A DNA stretch of 64,000 nt from Canis aureus (lineage: Eukaryota; Chordata; Mammalia; Carnivora; Canidae): contig NC_135615.1 of NCBI RefSeq assembly GCF_053574225.1, positions 68,167,020-68,231,019 of the forward strand. The letters run 5' to 3'. The first letter of the stretch is position 1; each line of letters opens with the position of its first letter. Under the pieces are notes generated by a model, which was not told the origin of the DNA, did not search any database, and was given only the letters and a program-made list of their open reading frames with translations. This document shows positions 10,861-22,962 of the stretch, piece after piece. Both the position numbers and the translations under genes were made by a program.

Positions 10861-12650
10861 CTACCCTGGTTTTCAAGAACAATCGAGCCAATAATCTGGT
10901 TTTACATACTGTCCTACTAACTCAAATCTGCAGTCTAGCATTTCACTGCCAGTGAAGTAAGTAATTGATGCTTCTACAAGTTAAACATTTCACATGGCAC
11001 TGCTAGTATACTCAAGACAAGGACAGTGATCTCTTTTCACAACCAAAGCCATTTTAGAGAAGTGACTAGGCCTGAGACCCAAAGGAATAAAATCCAAGTG
11101 AGGAATATGTGGTGGTTTAATGCACAGAACTTACATGCATCTAACCTTAGTAATGCCAGAAAACTTCCCCTCACAGCATGGTCTTTATGTGTTATTACAA
11201 CTTTTAACGGTATTTTGAGAAATGAGAGAAAATAACTTATTCAAAAGGCAAATACTTAAGAAAGTCTGTACTCAGGTAAATACATAATGTAGCCAGTCCA
11301 AGGTTCTGTCTTTAACAATGGTACATAAAGACAGTTAAGAGATGAATTTGGAAATTGTCTTAATAAACCATTACAAAAAAAATCAAACATTGTACCCGAA
11401 ATACAGCAAATATTGAATTCTTTGCATTTTAACCTGCTTTCCCAATGCAACTGGTTAAATAATTGGACCTAACTGAAATTCACAAATATGCTACTTTATT
11501 ATCCACTGGTTATTTGAATCTCTGGCAACAGCAAGCTATTTAGAAACTCAAACTTATCCCTATTGTGATCTACATTTTATTGGCAAATAGAATACATTAT
11601 ATTGAAAGAATTAAAAACATTTTACTGGCACAAAATACTCTCAGAAAATTAAATTGTTCTATGATTAGCTAATGAATATATTAATATTAGGGGACTATTA
11701 TCAATAGAACATACACCAATATGATTCTTGAAGGTGTTATCTCAACATTCATTTAAAAGAGCTAAAAGCAACATTTCTTGAGATATAACTTGTAGAAACA
11801 TGATTTGTTACATAAATCAAGCTTTACTAGAAAAAAGGATGGGTTGGGACTAAGTGATTTATAATACACCATGGAATCCAAAAAGGAACTGGCAAGCACA
11901 GGAACTAAATTCACAATCTCCTACTCATTAACACTATGCTCTAACTCACTGAGTTACCCAATGACATACTTCCTGAAAGAAAAGGATTTTACTATGGTTG
12001 TAATGGATGTTCATGAATTATTTAGTGATAAAAATTCATATAATGAAGGACAATGGATGGATAGTTGCTTCTATCATAACCTAATGACCAGTCCATCAAA
12101 AATGATTTAAAAAGGCTAAGTAGTTACTTTAAACAACAAGAACTATATGAAAAAAAAAAAAAAAAAAAAAAAAAGGACACTAAAAGCATCTTAAACTGAG
12201 TAAAGTGGCGTTTTGGTGGTTACTTGTCTTATATTTGTGTGATAGCTTTCCTTATTGGAAAAGCCAAGAGAATAGAACATAAAACCATTAAAAAAATCTT
12301 GAAAAAGGTTTAAATTTTTTGCTTCTATGATCTTTTTTATATTGCAAATATAAGACTTAACAAAGTTAAAAAAAATTATGCTGTTAAGTGTAAAGTTCTA
12401 TTTAGGAGTCAATGTTTCAAAAACTTATCTTTCCATTTGGGCATGTATCTATATTACTAAGTTATTACATAATAATTTTTCCTTTTTGATTCCCAATAAC
12501 CAAAACAATTCAAGGTTAGGTTTGAGATTCAATCATATCTTATAAGACACCTCTCTTCTCCAAAATAAAGAGCTTTGGTTTAAAGAGATTAAATGAAGCC
12601 CCGAGGAGTAGGAATAGCCCTACATAAATGAAGAGGAGGAAATATATATA
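10861..12650. other. Intronic sequence, no family recognised
   Basis: About 1.8 kb of AT-rich intron. It contains a 24-base A run at 12151-12174. Several short open frames are present (e.g. 11026-11235, 11871-12110) but none shows splice signals or recognisable protein sequence. Confidence 0.4.
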
Positions 12651-12654
12651 TGTA

Positions 12655-12687
12655 TTTTAAAGATTTTATTTATCTATTCATGAGAAG
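12655..12687 (-). repeat. SINEC 3'-end fragment
   Basis: Only the tail-proximal piece 'aagattttatttatctattc' plus 'atgaga' is present, with similar 'gaaatatat' words on both sides. It looks like an extremely 5'-truncated SINE or a deletion remnant. Confidence 0.55.
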
Positions 12688-13394
12688 AAATATATTAATA
12701 TATTAAGATTAAAATACCTAAATTAAACTTAGAGAGGCTGAGAAGACTACTTGGATATCTAACTCTGGGAGTTAAGCATTAGTGCTACAATAAATATGTA
12801 CCAAATTATATATGCAGTAAAATGCAATTAAATCAAATAATAGGATTTTTAAATATATAGGAACTTACTAAAAGACTTAGAGACTGACAGGAGAAAAGAG
12901 AACTATCTAATATAGTTCTAAACACCCTAGCAGAAACTGAAAGCATGTTGCTTGTGGAAAATAGGGTAACAGAAAAAAAACAGGAGAACTAGGAATGGTT
13001 AGGAAACACTTTAAGAGAATCACTGTAAGCTTAGAGCAATAGACCCTTTTACTAAAGCCCTGAAAAAGGTGAGGCTGCTGCTAGAATGGGGTTCAGATAA
13101 ATGTAATGAGATCACTTTTTACAAAAAACTTTTGGAGTTTATCTAAGAAATACTAAATAATTAAAGAATTTGAATTGCAAGAGATACCAGCAAACCTGGG
13201 GCTGAAAAGGGCAGATGGGAAAGGGACTGACCGAAGCATTAAGCTGAATCAAACTTTAGCGATTACTTAAAGATATCCTTAAAAACTTACCAAAATTTCA
13301 CCAAGATTGTAATTGTACATCCTGCTGTTATTTCAAACTTTAGGAAACTTTTTAAGACTTAAATTACAGCATGAAACAGTTGAAACAACTTTCC
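12688..13394. other. Intronic sequence, nothing recognised
   Basis: AT-rich, with no repeat family or exon signal recognised. Confidence 0.4.
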
Positions 13395-13585
13395 ATTTGG
13401 AGGCCAACCACCTGGAATCCAGTTCTAGCTCTACCATTTAGCGATTTGTATTATTTAAGGTGTGTGTGTGTGTGTGGCAGGGGAGAATCACAAAAACTTC
13501 TAAACTTTAACTTTTTCCTGTATAAAAGGCAGTAATATGTTCCCCATGTGGCCTAAATAAAAAATATTCTGTAACTGTACAGAGC
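13395..13585 (+). repeat. MIR SINE with internal (TG)n
   Basis: 'ggaatccagttctagctcta' followed by 'ccatttagcgatttgta' resembles the MIR phrase for 'cagctctgccacttactagc'. It continues to 'gtataaaaggcagtaat', like the usual 'tgtaaaatggggataat'. A (TG)n run at 13461-13476 sits inside. Confidence 0.65.
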
Positions 13586-15165
13586 CACGAATTGCAATTA
13601 TTAAAGAACAGCTGAGCTTGGGTGCTGAAGAGGGAGTCTCTGACCTCAGAATACTACATGCATGTGTACTGGGGGTCCAGAGGTGGTAGCCTTCTTTGAT
13701 CAAGGTATAGCTTAGAAGGGATGTGTGCAGTGTGGTAAGGAAAGGAAGAAATATTTATCAAGCTAGCCACTTTGGCCAAGGCCTAGTAAGCACCAACGAA
13801 CTTGTTAGACTATGCTCTTTTTCTGACCCCTGCTAAGAAAGCTGTATAGCCCAGAGCTGAAGAGAGGGGAAAAATAAAATTAGAAGACAAAGAACAAATG
13901 CGTACTCACAGGAGGACTTATCATATACTATTTCAGTATGTCTATGTCTGAAATTATGAGAACTGTTTAAGGATAGAACAAGGATAATGTATTAAGTAGT
14001 AAAGATCACATCCAACTAGGAACAGATAGTTCTGGGATAGAGAGTCCCTGGTTAGTGGCAGGCCTACATCCTACTGCCCACGCGTACATACAGGCTAGGC
14101 TACCAGCCTCCTACCAGCCTCAGTGTTGTCATCACTGAGTCCATGAGTACCATGAGGCTCAGTTCTCCTGTAGTTTCAAAACAGACCCTTTTGACACCAG
14201 ACATGATACATCCAAAACATGCTTGTGGAGATCTGAGTTCAGAAATGTTTGGGGGAAAAAAAGCTTAAAGTTCTTTAGAGAAACTGTAAAGTGATACACC
14301 ATAGAAAATTAGGAAATCAAAACAAAAAACAAAAAACAAAAAAAAAAAAGAAAATTAGGAAATCAATATTAAATGTGTAAAACCCATCATCCAAATTTAA
14401 ATGGCAAACTTCATTTCCTAACCATTTGAATAAAACTGACCACCACAAATTAAGATTGATTTTCCATGTAAAAATAGCAAAGAACACCACATAATGATCT
14501 TCTGAGTTCTGAAAGAAAATATTTAATGATTCAATGTAAAGAATGACACCTTAGGTACATGAAAAACATGTTGGAGCCTCTGTGTTTGTTCACTGGGGAC
14601 ATTCTAATACCCTCTAGACCCTCTAAACCCTTTCTAGGGTTAATGGAAACTTTTACCCAAGGTTCTTCCTGAGTTGACTACAGTTTTTGTAAAGAGAAAA
14701 ACCCCTACTCCAAATATTTTATAATGAAAATGTCAGTGGTTCACAATGGAATATACTAAATGGTTATTACAATCAGAGAAGGGGCTGATAAATCATAAAT
14801 ACAGAAAAAGTACATTTTCAAAAATCACCTTTTCTAATTAGATCCACTTACTTTCTTATAATTTGACTGATAATCTGGAGTGTCAAGAACTCAATTTGAA
14901 TGATGGCTGAAAAATAACTTCCTATTTATTTTCCTATTTTTAGTATTGTCAGAATTTAATGCCTGAATTGAACTTACCTACAAATCATTTCACTACTTCA
15001 AGGACTTCTTCCCTGATTGCTACTATTCCACTCTATATTTCAAAATGTCTCATATAAATCATAAAACTTATGGGAAAATGTGCATAAATTAGTTTCCCAG
15101 AGTTAAGAGAAAAATCCTCTTTGTTTCAATGACTGTTAACATATTCTGAAATGTGTGAGTACACT
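13586..15165. other. Intronic sequence, nothing recognised
   Basis: About 1.6 kb. Contains an A-rich (A)nC tract at about 14322-14350. The open frame at 13500-13703 begins in the MIR and shows no exon signals. Confidence 0.4.
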
Positions 15166-15169
15166 TGGA

Positions 15170-15335
15170 TTCTAGTGCTTACTTCTGCCCAGGTATTCAA
15201 ATGATTTGTATATATTAGCTCTATCATTACAACAACTTTATAAAGTAGAAACGATTATTGTCTTCATTTTGTAGATGAGGAAACTGAGGCATGGGGATAT
15301 TATATAGCTAGTGATCTAGGGCCAGTTTTCAGCTT
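15170..15335 (-). repeat. MIR SINE
   Basis: Clear reverse-orientation MIR core: 'cattacaacaactttataaa', 'ttttgtagatgaggaaactg', 'aggcatggggatattatata', 'gctagtgatct'. The 'gatgaggaaactgaggc' word is intact. Confidence 0.88.
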
Positions 15336-15703
15336 ACTGAGTATCTTATATTGGCTTGATTTTTTGTGTATGTTTAGTCCTTCTATTCAAAAAAGTATAT
15401 CCTCTTAACCAGTATTTCCTAAACTGTTTCTCTAGTTCATTTAAGTCCCAATGATCTAAGTTGACCTATAGATGATACCCTTTAAATCTTAAATCTTTTA
15501 GTTTGAAAATGTCTAGACTAGTTAACTGAGCTATACTTTTCATTTTTAATTCAAGTATAATTAACATACAGTGTATTATGTACACATAATATTGTACTAT
15601 GTAATATTAAGTATATTACACATACGGTGTAATATTAGTTTCAGGTGTACAATACAATGACTCAACAATTTATATATTACTCAGTACTCATCAAGATACT
15701 CTT

Positions 15704-15887
15704 GGGGCACCTGGGTGGCTCAGTCAGTTAGAGATCCGACTCTTGATTGTGGCTCAAGTCATGATCCCAGGGTTGTGAAATCCAGCCTTGCATCAGGCTC
15801 CATGCTGGACATCAAGTCTGCTTAATATTCTCTCTCTCTTTTCCTCCTCCCCTCCCCTCTCCTTCTCTAAAAAAATAAAATAAAAAA
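15704..15887 (+). repeat. SINEC, older subtype, in L1
   Basis: Head 'ggggcacctgggtggctcag', 'gactcttgattgtggctcaa' (the older carnivore body), CT-rich middle, and an AAAATAAAATAAAA tail. Inserted in the L1 3' region. Confidence 0.88.
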
Positions 15888-15902
15888 GATATGTATACTC
15901 TT

Positions 15903-16022
15903 GGGACACATGGCTGGCTCAGTTAGTCGAGCATGCAACTCCTACACTCAGGGGCATTAATTTAAGTCCCATGTTGGGTAGGGAGCCTACTCAAAACAAA
16001 AATTAAAAATAAAAAAAAATAA
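15903..16022 (+). repeat. Short tRNA-derived SINE, in L1
   Basis: Monomer-like element with 'tggctggctcagttagtcga' and 'taatttaagtcccatgttgg', then an A-rich tail. Flanked by 'aaaagatatgt' on both sides. It lies about 15 bp after the previous SINE. Confidence 0.8.
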
Positions 16023-16289
16023 AAGATATGTGAACTTTTAATCCCCTTTATTTGATCCATCCCCCAACCACCTTTCCTCTGGCAACCACCAGTTTGTTCT
16101 CTGTATTTACGAGTTTAGGTTGTTTGTTGTTTTCTTTTTCTCTTTTTATATTTATTTTGTTTGGTAAATTCCTCATATGGCATTTGTCTTTCCCTGCCTG
16201 ACTTATTTCACTTAGCATTATACCTTCTAGCTCCATTCATGTTGTTATGGCAAGATCTCATTCTGTTTTATGGCTGAGTATTATTCCAT

Positions 16290-16460
16290 TATATATGTGT
16301 GTATATATAATATATATTATTCCATTATATATATTCCATGTGTATACATATATATAATATATATGTAATGGAATACATACATATATAATATACATAATGA
16401 AATACATACATATATAATATACATAATGAAATACATATATATATAAAATATACACACACT
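16290..16460. repeat. AT-rich minisatellite with inverted arms, inside L1
   Basis: About 170 bp of TATA-rich DNA replaces the short 'attccattgtatatata' word normal in this L1 region. It contains a roughly 28-29 bp unit 'acatacatatataatataca' + 'taatgaaat' repeated two to three times. It also holds a facing pair 'attccattatatatatt' and 'aatatatatgtaatggaat' that can pair as a hairpin. Confidence 0.8.
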
Positions 16461-17044
16461 ATATCTGCTTTATTCATTCATCTATTGATGGGACACTTGA
16501 GTTGCTTCCATAGTTTAGCTGTTGTGTACAATGCAGCAATAAACACAGGGGTGTACATATCTTTTCAAATTAGTGTTTTCATTTTCTTTGGGAAATATCC
16601 AATAGTGGAAATACCCATTGGGTAATTTCTGGAGGAACCTTTATCTATTCTCTATAATGGCTCACTATAGGGCTCAGTTTGCATTCCCACCAACAGCACA
16701 TGATGGTTATTTCTTTTCACATCCTCATCACTTATTTGTGTTTTTGATTTTAGCCATTCTGATAGGTATAGAATGATATCTCATTGTGGTTTTAATTTGC
16801 ATTTCCCTGATAGTGAGTAATGTTGACCATCTTTTCATGTTCCTATTGGCCTCTACAGGTCTTCTTTGGAAAATGTCCTTTCTAGTCCTCTGCCCATTTT
16901 TTAATCACATTCTTTGTTTTCTTGATGTTGAACTGTATAAATTATTTATATATTTTGGATATAAACCCCTCATCAGATAGGCCATTTGCAATATCTTCTC
17001 CCATTCTATAGGTTGCCTTTCTGTTGGTGGTTTCCTTCACTGTG

Positions 17045-17117
17045 CTTCTCCCTCTGCCTGTCTCTGCCTCTCTGTGTCTCTCATGAAAAAATAAATAAAA
17101 TCTTTAAAAAAAAAAAT
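17045..17117 (+). repeat. SINEC fragment, 5'-truncated
   Basis: Only the second half is present: 'cttctccctctgcctgtctc' through 'aaaataaataaaatcttt' and an A run. It interrupts L1 text directly after 'cttcactgtg'. Confidence 0.8.
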
Positions 17118-17173
17118 ACTGTCTGGGTTATCTTCTAGGAATTTTATGGTTTCAAGACTCACATTAAGGTCTT

Positions 17174-17369
17174 TTTTTTTTTAGATTTTGTTTTTTTTTT
17201 AAGATTTTATTTATTGATTCCTGAGAGACACAGAGAGAGGCAGAGACACAGGCAGAGGGAGAAGCAGGCTCCCCACGGGGAGCTTGATACGGGGCTTGAT
17301 ACGGGACTCGATTCCAGGACCCCTGGATCATGATCTGAGCCAAAGGCATATGCTACTGCCAGGTGCCTC
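17174..17369 (-). repeat. SINEC (CAN-SINE), in L1
   Basis: Reverse SINE with T-runs at the left and 'gccaggtgcctca' at the right. The L1 word 'cattaaggtcttt' / 'tattcaggtcttt' is duplicated on each side. Contains a short local duplication around 'ggggcttgatacggg'. Confidence 0.9.
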
Positions 17370-17999
17370 ATATTCAGGTCTTTAATCCATTTTGAGTTTA
17401 TTTTTGTGTACAGTATAAGAAATTGGTCCAATTTCATTCTTTTGCATGTTGTTGTCCAGTTTTCCCAACACCATTTGTTAAAGAGACTGTCTTTTTTCCA
17501 TTAATATGTTTTTGCCTCCTTTGTTGCAGGTTAATTGATCACATAAGTGTGGGTTTATTTCTAGGCTCTCTATTCTGTTCTATTGAGCTCTATTTTTGTG
17601 CCAGTACCATATACTGTTCTGATTACTATAGCTTTATAGTATATCTTGAAATATGCAATTGTGATACCACTAGCTTTGTTCATCTTTCTTAAGATTGTTT
17701 TGGCTATTTGGGGTCTTCTGTAGTTCCATACGAATTTTAGGATTAATGTTCTAGTTCTGTGAAAAATGTCATTGGAATTTTGATAGAAATTGAATTAAAT
17801 CTGCAGATTGTTTTGGGTAGTAGGAACAGTATAACAATATTGGTTCTTCCAATCCATGATCATGGACATCTTTCCATTTGTTTGCGTCATTTTCAATTTC
17901 TTTCATCACTGTTTTATAGTTTTTGGAATATAGGTCTTTTCGTTTCCTTGGTTAAGTTTATTCTGAGGTATTTTATTTAGGTGTAATTGAACTATACTT

Positions 18000-18644
18000 T
18001 TCAGTTAAAAAATAACCTCCCAGGCATAAAATTTGGATATTTGAAAGGTGCAGTCAGTCACTAAAGTTATTTCCCTAACCTTAAGGAGTAAAGGAAATCC
18101 ATACACCACTAACATCAGTCATCAGCTTATTTTTCTTTAGCAACCCCACTAAACCAGAATGCAAGATGTTTATCACACTTCCTACAGGAAACAATAAGTT
18201 AGGTTTTATATGAAGAGTGTGAATACCTGGTTAGGATAAAAAAGTCAGCTCTACAACATGGAAAGAAATTTTATGTGCAATGTACATACATTTAGTGTCA
18301 GGCAATTTTAATGTATTTGATCTTCCAAATGATGTCATTTCAAAAAGGAGAAAGAGAAACAGTTGGTTGAGCAGGAAGGCCAAGCCTTGGACTGGAGGCT
18401 TATATACATGTACTGATACCACGGGAAGTTGGGAAAGATACCCTGTTTTTTTCTTCCATCTGTTTTGGGGCACTGAGAGTAGCCTCTTGCTTTAATTTTA
18501 GGCAAATTTCATCTGCATCATACATAGGAAAAAGGGGATGAAAACTAACATAGAAATCACAGTTGCAACCTAATACAAATTCCACACATTTAAATTTTAA
18601 AAATTAAAAAAAAAAAAAAAACCACTCAGAAATCAGCCAATTAC
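18000..18644. other. Intronic sequence downstream of the 18645 exon
   Basis: No repeat family was recognised. A run of about 17 A lies at 18606-18620, just 24 bp from the donor of the exon at 18645. Open frames on both strands here are short and lack splice context. Confidence 0.45.
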
Positions 18645-18760
18645 CTTGAATGTAGCTCTGTGCTGCCATTATTATATTTGCTTCCTCTTTCCCAGACACC
18701 AAAATCGGGTACACGGTAAACTCTTTCTACACAAAATACAAGGTTCTGAATAAAAGAGAC
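18645..18760 (-). CDS. PHKB: PHKB coding exon (about residues 199-237)
   Basis: Minus-strand exon of 116 nt. It starts in phase 0 and encodes 38 residues beginning [20 protein letters not shown] and continuing [18 protein letters not shown], then AG of a split serine codon. Acceptor ttcttttag and donor AAG|gtaattgg are both good. The 'DFGVWERG' segment is the conserved core of the glucoamylase-like domain common to phosphorylase kinase alpha and beta; '[12 protein letters not shown]' is the beta version. Length and phases fit the exons on either side (46992-47072 and 2661-2724). No stop, frameshift or odd residue was seen. Confidence 0.97.
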
Positions 18761-19990
18761 CTAAAAGAAAAGAACATAAGGATATGCAGAATAACAGGAT
18801 CTTTAGATACTGATAAGAGCAATTAGATTATCATTTGAATTCCAATTACACACTTGCTACCAACACTTTCTTAACATGTTCAAATTCCTATGATTATTAT
18901 ATTACTATGAATACTGTCATACCTGGGTTTTCTAATATAAAGCCTAAAGTGAGAACCTAACATACAATACAAAAATAAAATTTAATTCCTGTCAATGCTC
19001 CAACTATAATTTTTTAGCGACGTATCTATTACTGTTCATGGAAACTGGGTATCCTGAGAATTAAGAAAAATATATTGTTTTATACTAGATAATATTTATC
19101 TGAAGTATTCATATGAAATGTTAAATAAGTCTAAAACCTTGGAGATAAAGAGATATTTATCAGTTCTGAGTCAGCCCATTAACTCACTCATTAGATTAAC
19201 CTGGAGTCTTAAGTCTATTAATCCTGGAATCTAATGTCCTTCTGGTCTTTCCTACAGTTATCGATATCAATTCTTACAAACTCAAAGCTTATGATAAGAG
19301 ATGAATTCCAACCAACAGCCCAAGAGTCACAGTTTCCTTATATATATTTCAGACAACTGATGAAATTTAAACTCTCAAAAGTAAATATAGAAAGCAAATA
19401 ACAAATAACCCATAACTTCCCTACCCAAGAGTGAACCATCATATAACTACAGTAAACTTTCTTTTTACTTTGAATATTAGTGAGGGTCTCCTCAGCTTTG
19501 TCAATTTCTTGCTAACTTGCCTATATACCCTAAGGAAATGTGCCTGTAGAAAAATCCTGGTCCATCTTCACAAAATCCAGGATCCTCAGCTTTTCTATTG
19601 TCTTTAGAGTTATTTAGGATTCTATAATACATACAGAAAATACTTTATACATTGTCAAGTCTTCAAGTTTAAAGATTTGAAAACTTCTAAGTCCTCCTTC
19701 CTTTCATAACAAACTTCTTAAGTATATGATCCATATTCCTGTTTTTTCCTCCTCTTAGGAGGATTTGAGGACAGTGTTAGGCCCAAGTAAGGCAGTCTGC
19801 TCAGAATGCCTAAATGGTATAATAAAAGGTGGGTGGAAAGGCATTTTTGGCTAACAGGCCCTGTGAGGAAACCTAAAATACCATTTACATTCTAGTTTCA
19901 CAAATAAGGACCCTGGAAATTGCCATTCCATTCCATCCTAACAAATAAAAAGCTAAACAGACTGAAAAATTAACAACTTTTCTTGTATTC
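18761..19990. other. Intronic sequence upstream of the 18760 exon
   Basis: The first 20 bp carries the acceptor of the exon. No repeat family was recognised in the remaining 1.2 kb. Confidence 0.4.
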
Positions 19991-20448
19991 ATAAGTGGTG
20001 GTGGGGGGAACACAGAGCATACTGCTCCCCTAAGACTAGAGAGACCCACAGGTGAATACAGGCCAATGGCTTCCTGGAACAGAGACTCATGAGCGGAAGT
20101 TACCTTGGGAACCAGTGCTGGGGTGGTAAAACCTGAACTGTGATTGAACTGCTAGAGGCTCCATTAAAAATTGAGTTAAAACTCTGAGAGTTAACATCTC
20201 TAGGAGGACCTAGTCATAAGGAGCTCCCCACAATATTGAGATTTATTGGCAAAAACTCCACCAGGTTCCCATAGAAAATGTCTTAGGAAAATCCCCCATG
20301 GCTTTCAGCAGGGGAAGTAGAAAAGAAACCATTTTGAAATAAAAAGTATCCGTGCTTTCTAGAGTTCATGTTATGCTAGTTCACTTTTACAGAAGACCTA
20401 CATTACTACCTGATTTCACTACCTGAAAGAAATCCAAAGAGGATTTTC

Positions 20449-20482
<34 letters not shown>

Positions 20483-21939
20483 GTTACTGTACTAATGCAG
20501 GTTTTTTGTAAAGGCAAAGTGATGTAATTCAAACTTCCAGAAAGTGGGGATAATAAAAGGTCTCATAGGAACACTCCACTTTCAGATTGTGGGGGAAGTC
20601 TCTACATTGAAACACTTTGTTTTTTTATAACAAGGCCTCACCTCTGTTATGGCCTCCCACCTCTGGTTAACTGTGGGAAACAGTTAACCAGATCTTGACC
20701 TACTGGGGTATTAGACCCTAACTGACCTGGGGAAGGGAAATACCTAATTTCAGCCAGCTCTAGCCTTTCACATGAGGATGAGAAATACTCAACTCCAGCC
20801 TACTAGAACTATCTTATCTTGCCTAAGGGGAGAAGAAAAAAAAATGAGATATACTTGTGAAGTTCACAGTCCAGAGGCATAGGCTAACTAAAAGACTAGA
20901 CCTAACCATAGGATTACAGAATGTCTTGCTTCCTTCCCCTCGTATCTCACCACATTACTGAAGGCCTATTTATAACCATTCCTTTAATAGTACATCATGT
21001 CCAGCTATCAAGAAAGAATTACAGGTCATATCAAAAAGAAAAAAACCTCACACAATTTAAAGAGACACAGTAAACATCGGCCCTACACGTAACGGGGATG
21101 TTGGAACTACCAGACTAGATTTAAAAGAACTATGACTAATATGATATGGAATCTGTTGAATCAAGTAGTAGTAAGCAATGTAACCAGAGAGATGGAAATC
21201 CTAAGAACAAACTCCTCAAAAATGCTAATATAAAAAAATACTATAAATAGAAATGTAAAATGACTTTGATGGACTTATCAGAGACTCAACACAACTGAGG
21301 AAAGAATCTCAGGTAGAGGCTATATATACAGAATCCTTGAAAACTGAAAAGCAAAGAAACAAAGATGAAGAAACACAGAACAGAATATTCAATGTAATAT
21401 TAAATAGGCATATAATAGGCATATCAGAATGAGAAGAAAGACAAAAAAGGAACAAAAGAAATATTTCAAACAATAACAACTGAGAATTCCCTCAAATTAA
21501 GTCAGATACCAAACCACACATACAGGAAGCTCAGAGAAAACTAAGTAGGATAAATGCCTGAAAAAACTATACCCCAGCACATCCTTTTCAAATAATAAAA
21601 TATCAAAGATAAAGAAACCATCCAGAAAAAAGTCAGAGTAAACAATCACCTTACCTACAGCACAACAAGGCTAAGAATTATATTCAACTTCTTCTCAGAA
21701 ACATCCAAGTGAGAAGAGAATGAAATACTGAAATCAGTGTTGAGACAAAAATAAAACTATCAACCTAGAATCCTGTACCCTGGGAAATTATCCTTCAAGA
21801 ATGAATGAGAAATAAAAATGTTTTCCGGTAAACAAGTTGAGGAATTTGTTGCAAGTAGGCCTGTCTTGAAAGAAATGTTCAAAGTTCTTTAGAGAGAAGG
21901 AAAATAATATGACAAACTCAGATCTAAATAAGTGAAGGT

Positions 21940-22116
21940 GGGGATGTCTGGGTGGCTCAGCAGTTGAGCCTCTGCCTTTTGCTCAGGGCATGATCCCAGG
22001 GTCCCGGACCAAGTCCCTCATTGAGCTCCCTATGGGGAGCCTACTTCTCCCTGTGCCTGTGTCTTGGTCTCTCTCTCATGAATGAATAGATCTTTAAAAA
22101 TAAGTAAATAAATAAA
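21940..22116 (+). repeat. SINEC (CAN-SINE), in L1
   Basis: Head 'ggggatgtctgggtggctc', diverged middle, tail of 'aagtaaataaataaa'. Target-site duplication close to 'aataagtgaaggtg' / 'aataaatgaaggtg'. Confidence 0.9.
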
Positions 22117-22837
22117 TGAAGGTGAATTAAAAATTTTTATTTTTATTACTCTTAATGGATCTAACAAATAATAGTTTGTCCAAAATAATAAACAGCAACA
22201 ATGTAATTGATTATGTACATTTATATCTATGTGTACGTTTATACATAAGTGAAGATGAGTAAAAAATGAGTAGTGCTTTACTTTAATGACAGCAAAGATA
22301 CAAGAGCTGAGAGGAAGGAATTAGGGTTGTTATTATAAAACACCGCACACAAAGTAGTACAGTGTTATTTGAAAGTGGACATGGATTAACTGTAAATGTA
22401 TATTGCAAACTCCAGGGTAATAAGTTAAAAAAATAAAAAGAGGTATAACTGATATGCTAAGAAAGGAGAGAAAACAGAATCATAAAGTCTCAATTAAAAC
22501 CACAAAAGGCAAAAAAAGACTGGAATACAAAAATAAACAACAGGGCAACAAATAGAAAACAGTAACAACTATGGTAGAGAGTAATCCAACTATATCAAGA
22601 ATCACTTTATTTTTTTTTCCCCAAGAATCACTTTAAATGTCAATGGCTTAAATGCACCAATTAAAAGACAGAAATTTCAAGGTTGGATCAAAAAAACATG
22701 ACCTAACTATATATGTTGGCTATAAGAAACCAACTTTAAATATAAAGACACAAATAGATTACCAAGTAAATGAATGGAGGAAAATATACCATGATAACAC
22801 TAATCAAAAGAAAGTTGGAATAGCTACATAATTTCAT

Positions 22838-22962
22838 TTTTGGTTTTTTTGTTTGTTTGTTTGTTTGTTTGTTGATGGGCAGCAAAGCAAAATTTATTGA
22901 GCAATAGTAAAGTGATAGTACAAAGCTCCTGATGAGGGAGGGGACCCAAAAGGGTTGCCCAA
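22838..22962 (-). mobile_element. Short processed retrocopy ending in an LTR-like poly(A) site
   Basis: Inserted in L1 ORF2 and flanked by the duplicated word 'aatttca'. On the minus strand it is about 90 bp ending 'ctcaataaattttgctttgc' then 'tgcccatc' and an A-rich tail of AAAC repeats (GTTT repeats on +, 22847-22872). An AATAAA signal about 20 bases before an A tail and a target-site duplication are the marks of L1-mediated retroposition. The 'ctcaataaa...tttgctgcc' wording resembles the R region of retroviral LTR transcripts. The source was not identified. Confidence 0.7.

Larger units (their letters stand above)
15546..17990 (-). mobile_element. LINE-1, 5'-truncated, antisense to + (sense to PHKB), with TSD
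   Basis: Minus-strand L1 from its 3' end ('taattcaagtataattaaca' at the left edge) through the 3' UTR and into ORF2 ('aattggtccaatttcattct', 'ccaacaccatttgttaaaga' near 17420-17480). A target-site duplication 'ctatacttttca' lies at both ends (about 15534 and 17992). ORF2 is broken. Nested inside are two SINEs near 15.7-16.0 kb, an AT-rich satellite-like expansion at 16290-16460, and SINEs at 17045 and 17174. Confidence 0.9.

Noticed and set aside
16258..16455. 65-codon open frame rich in Tyr and Ile
   Set aside because: It reflects the TATA-rich minisatellite inside an L1 and has no coding character.
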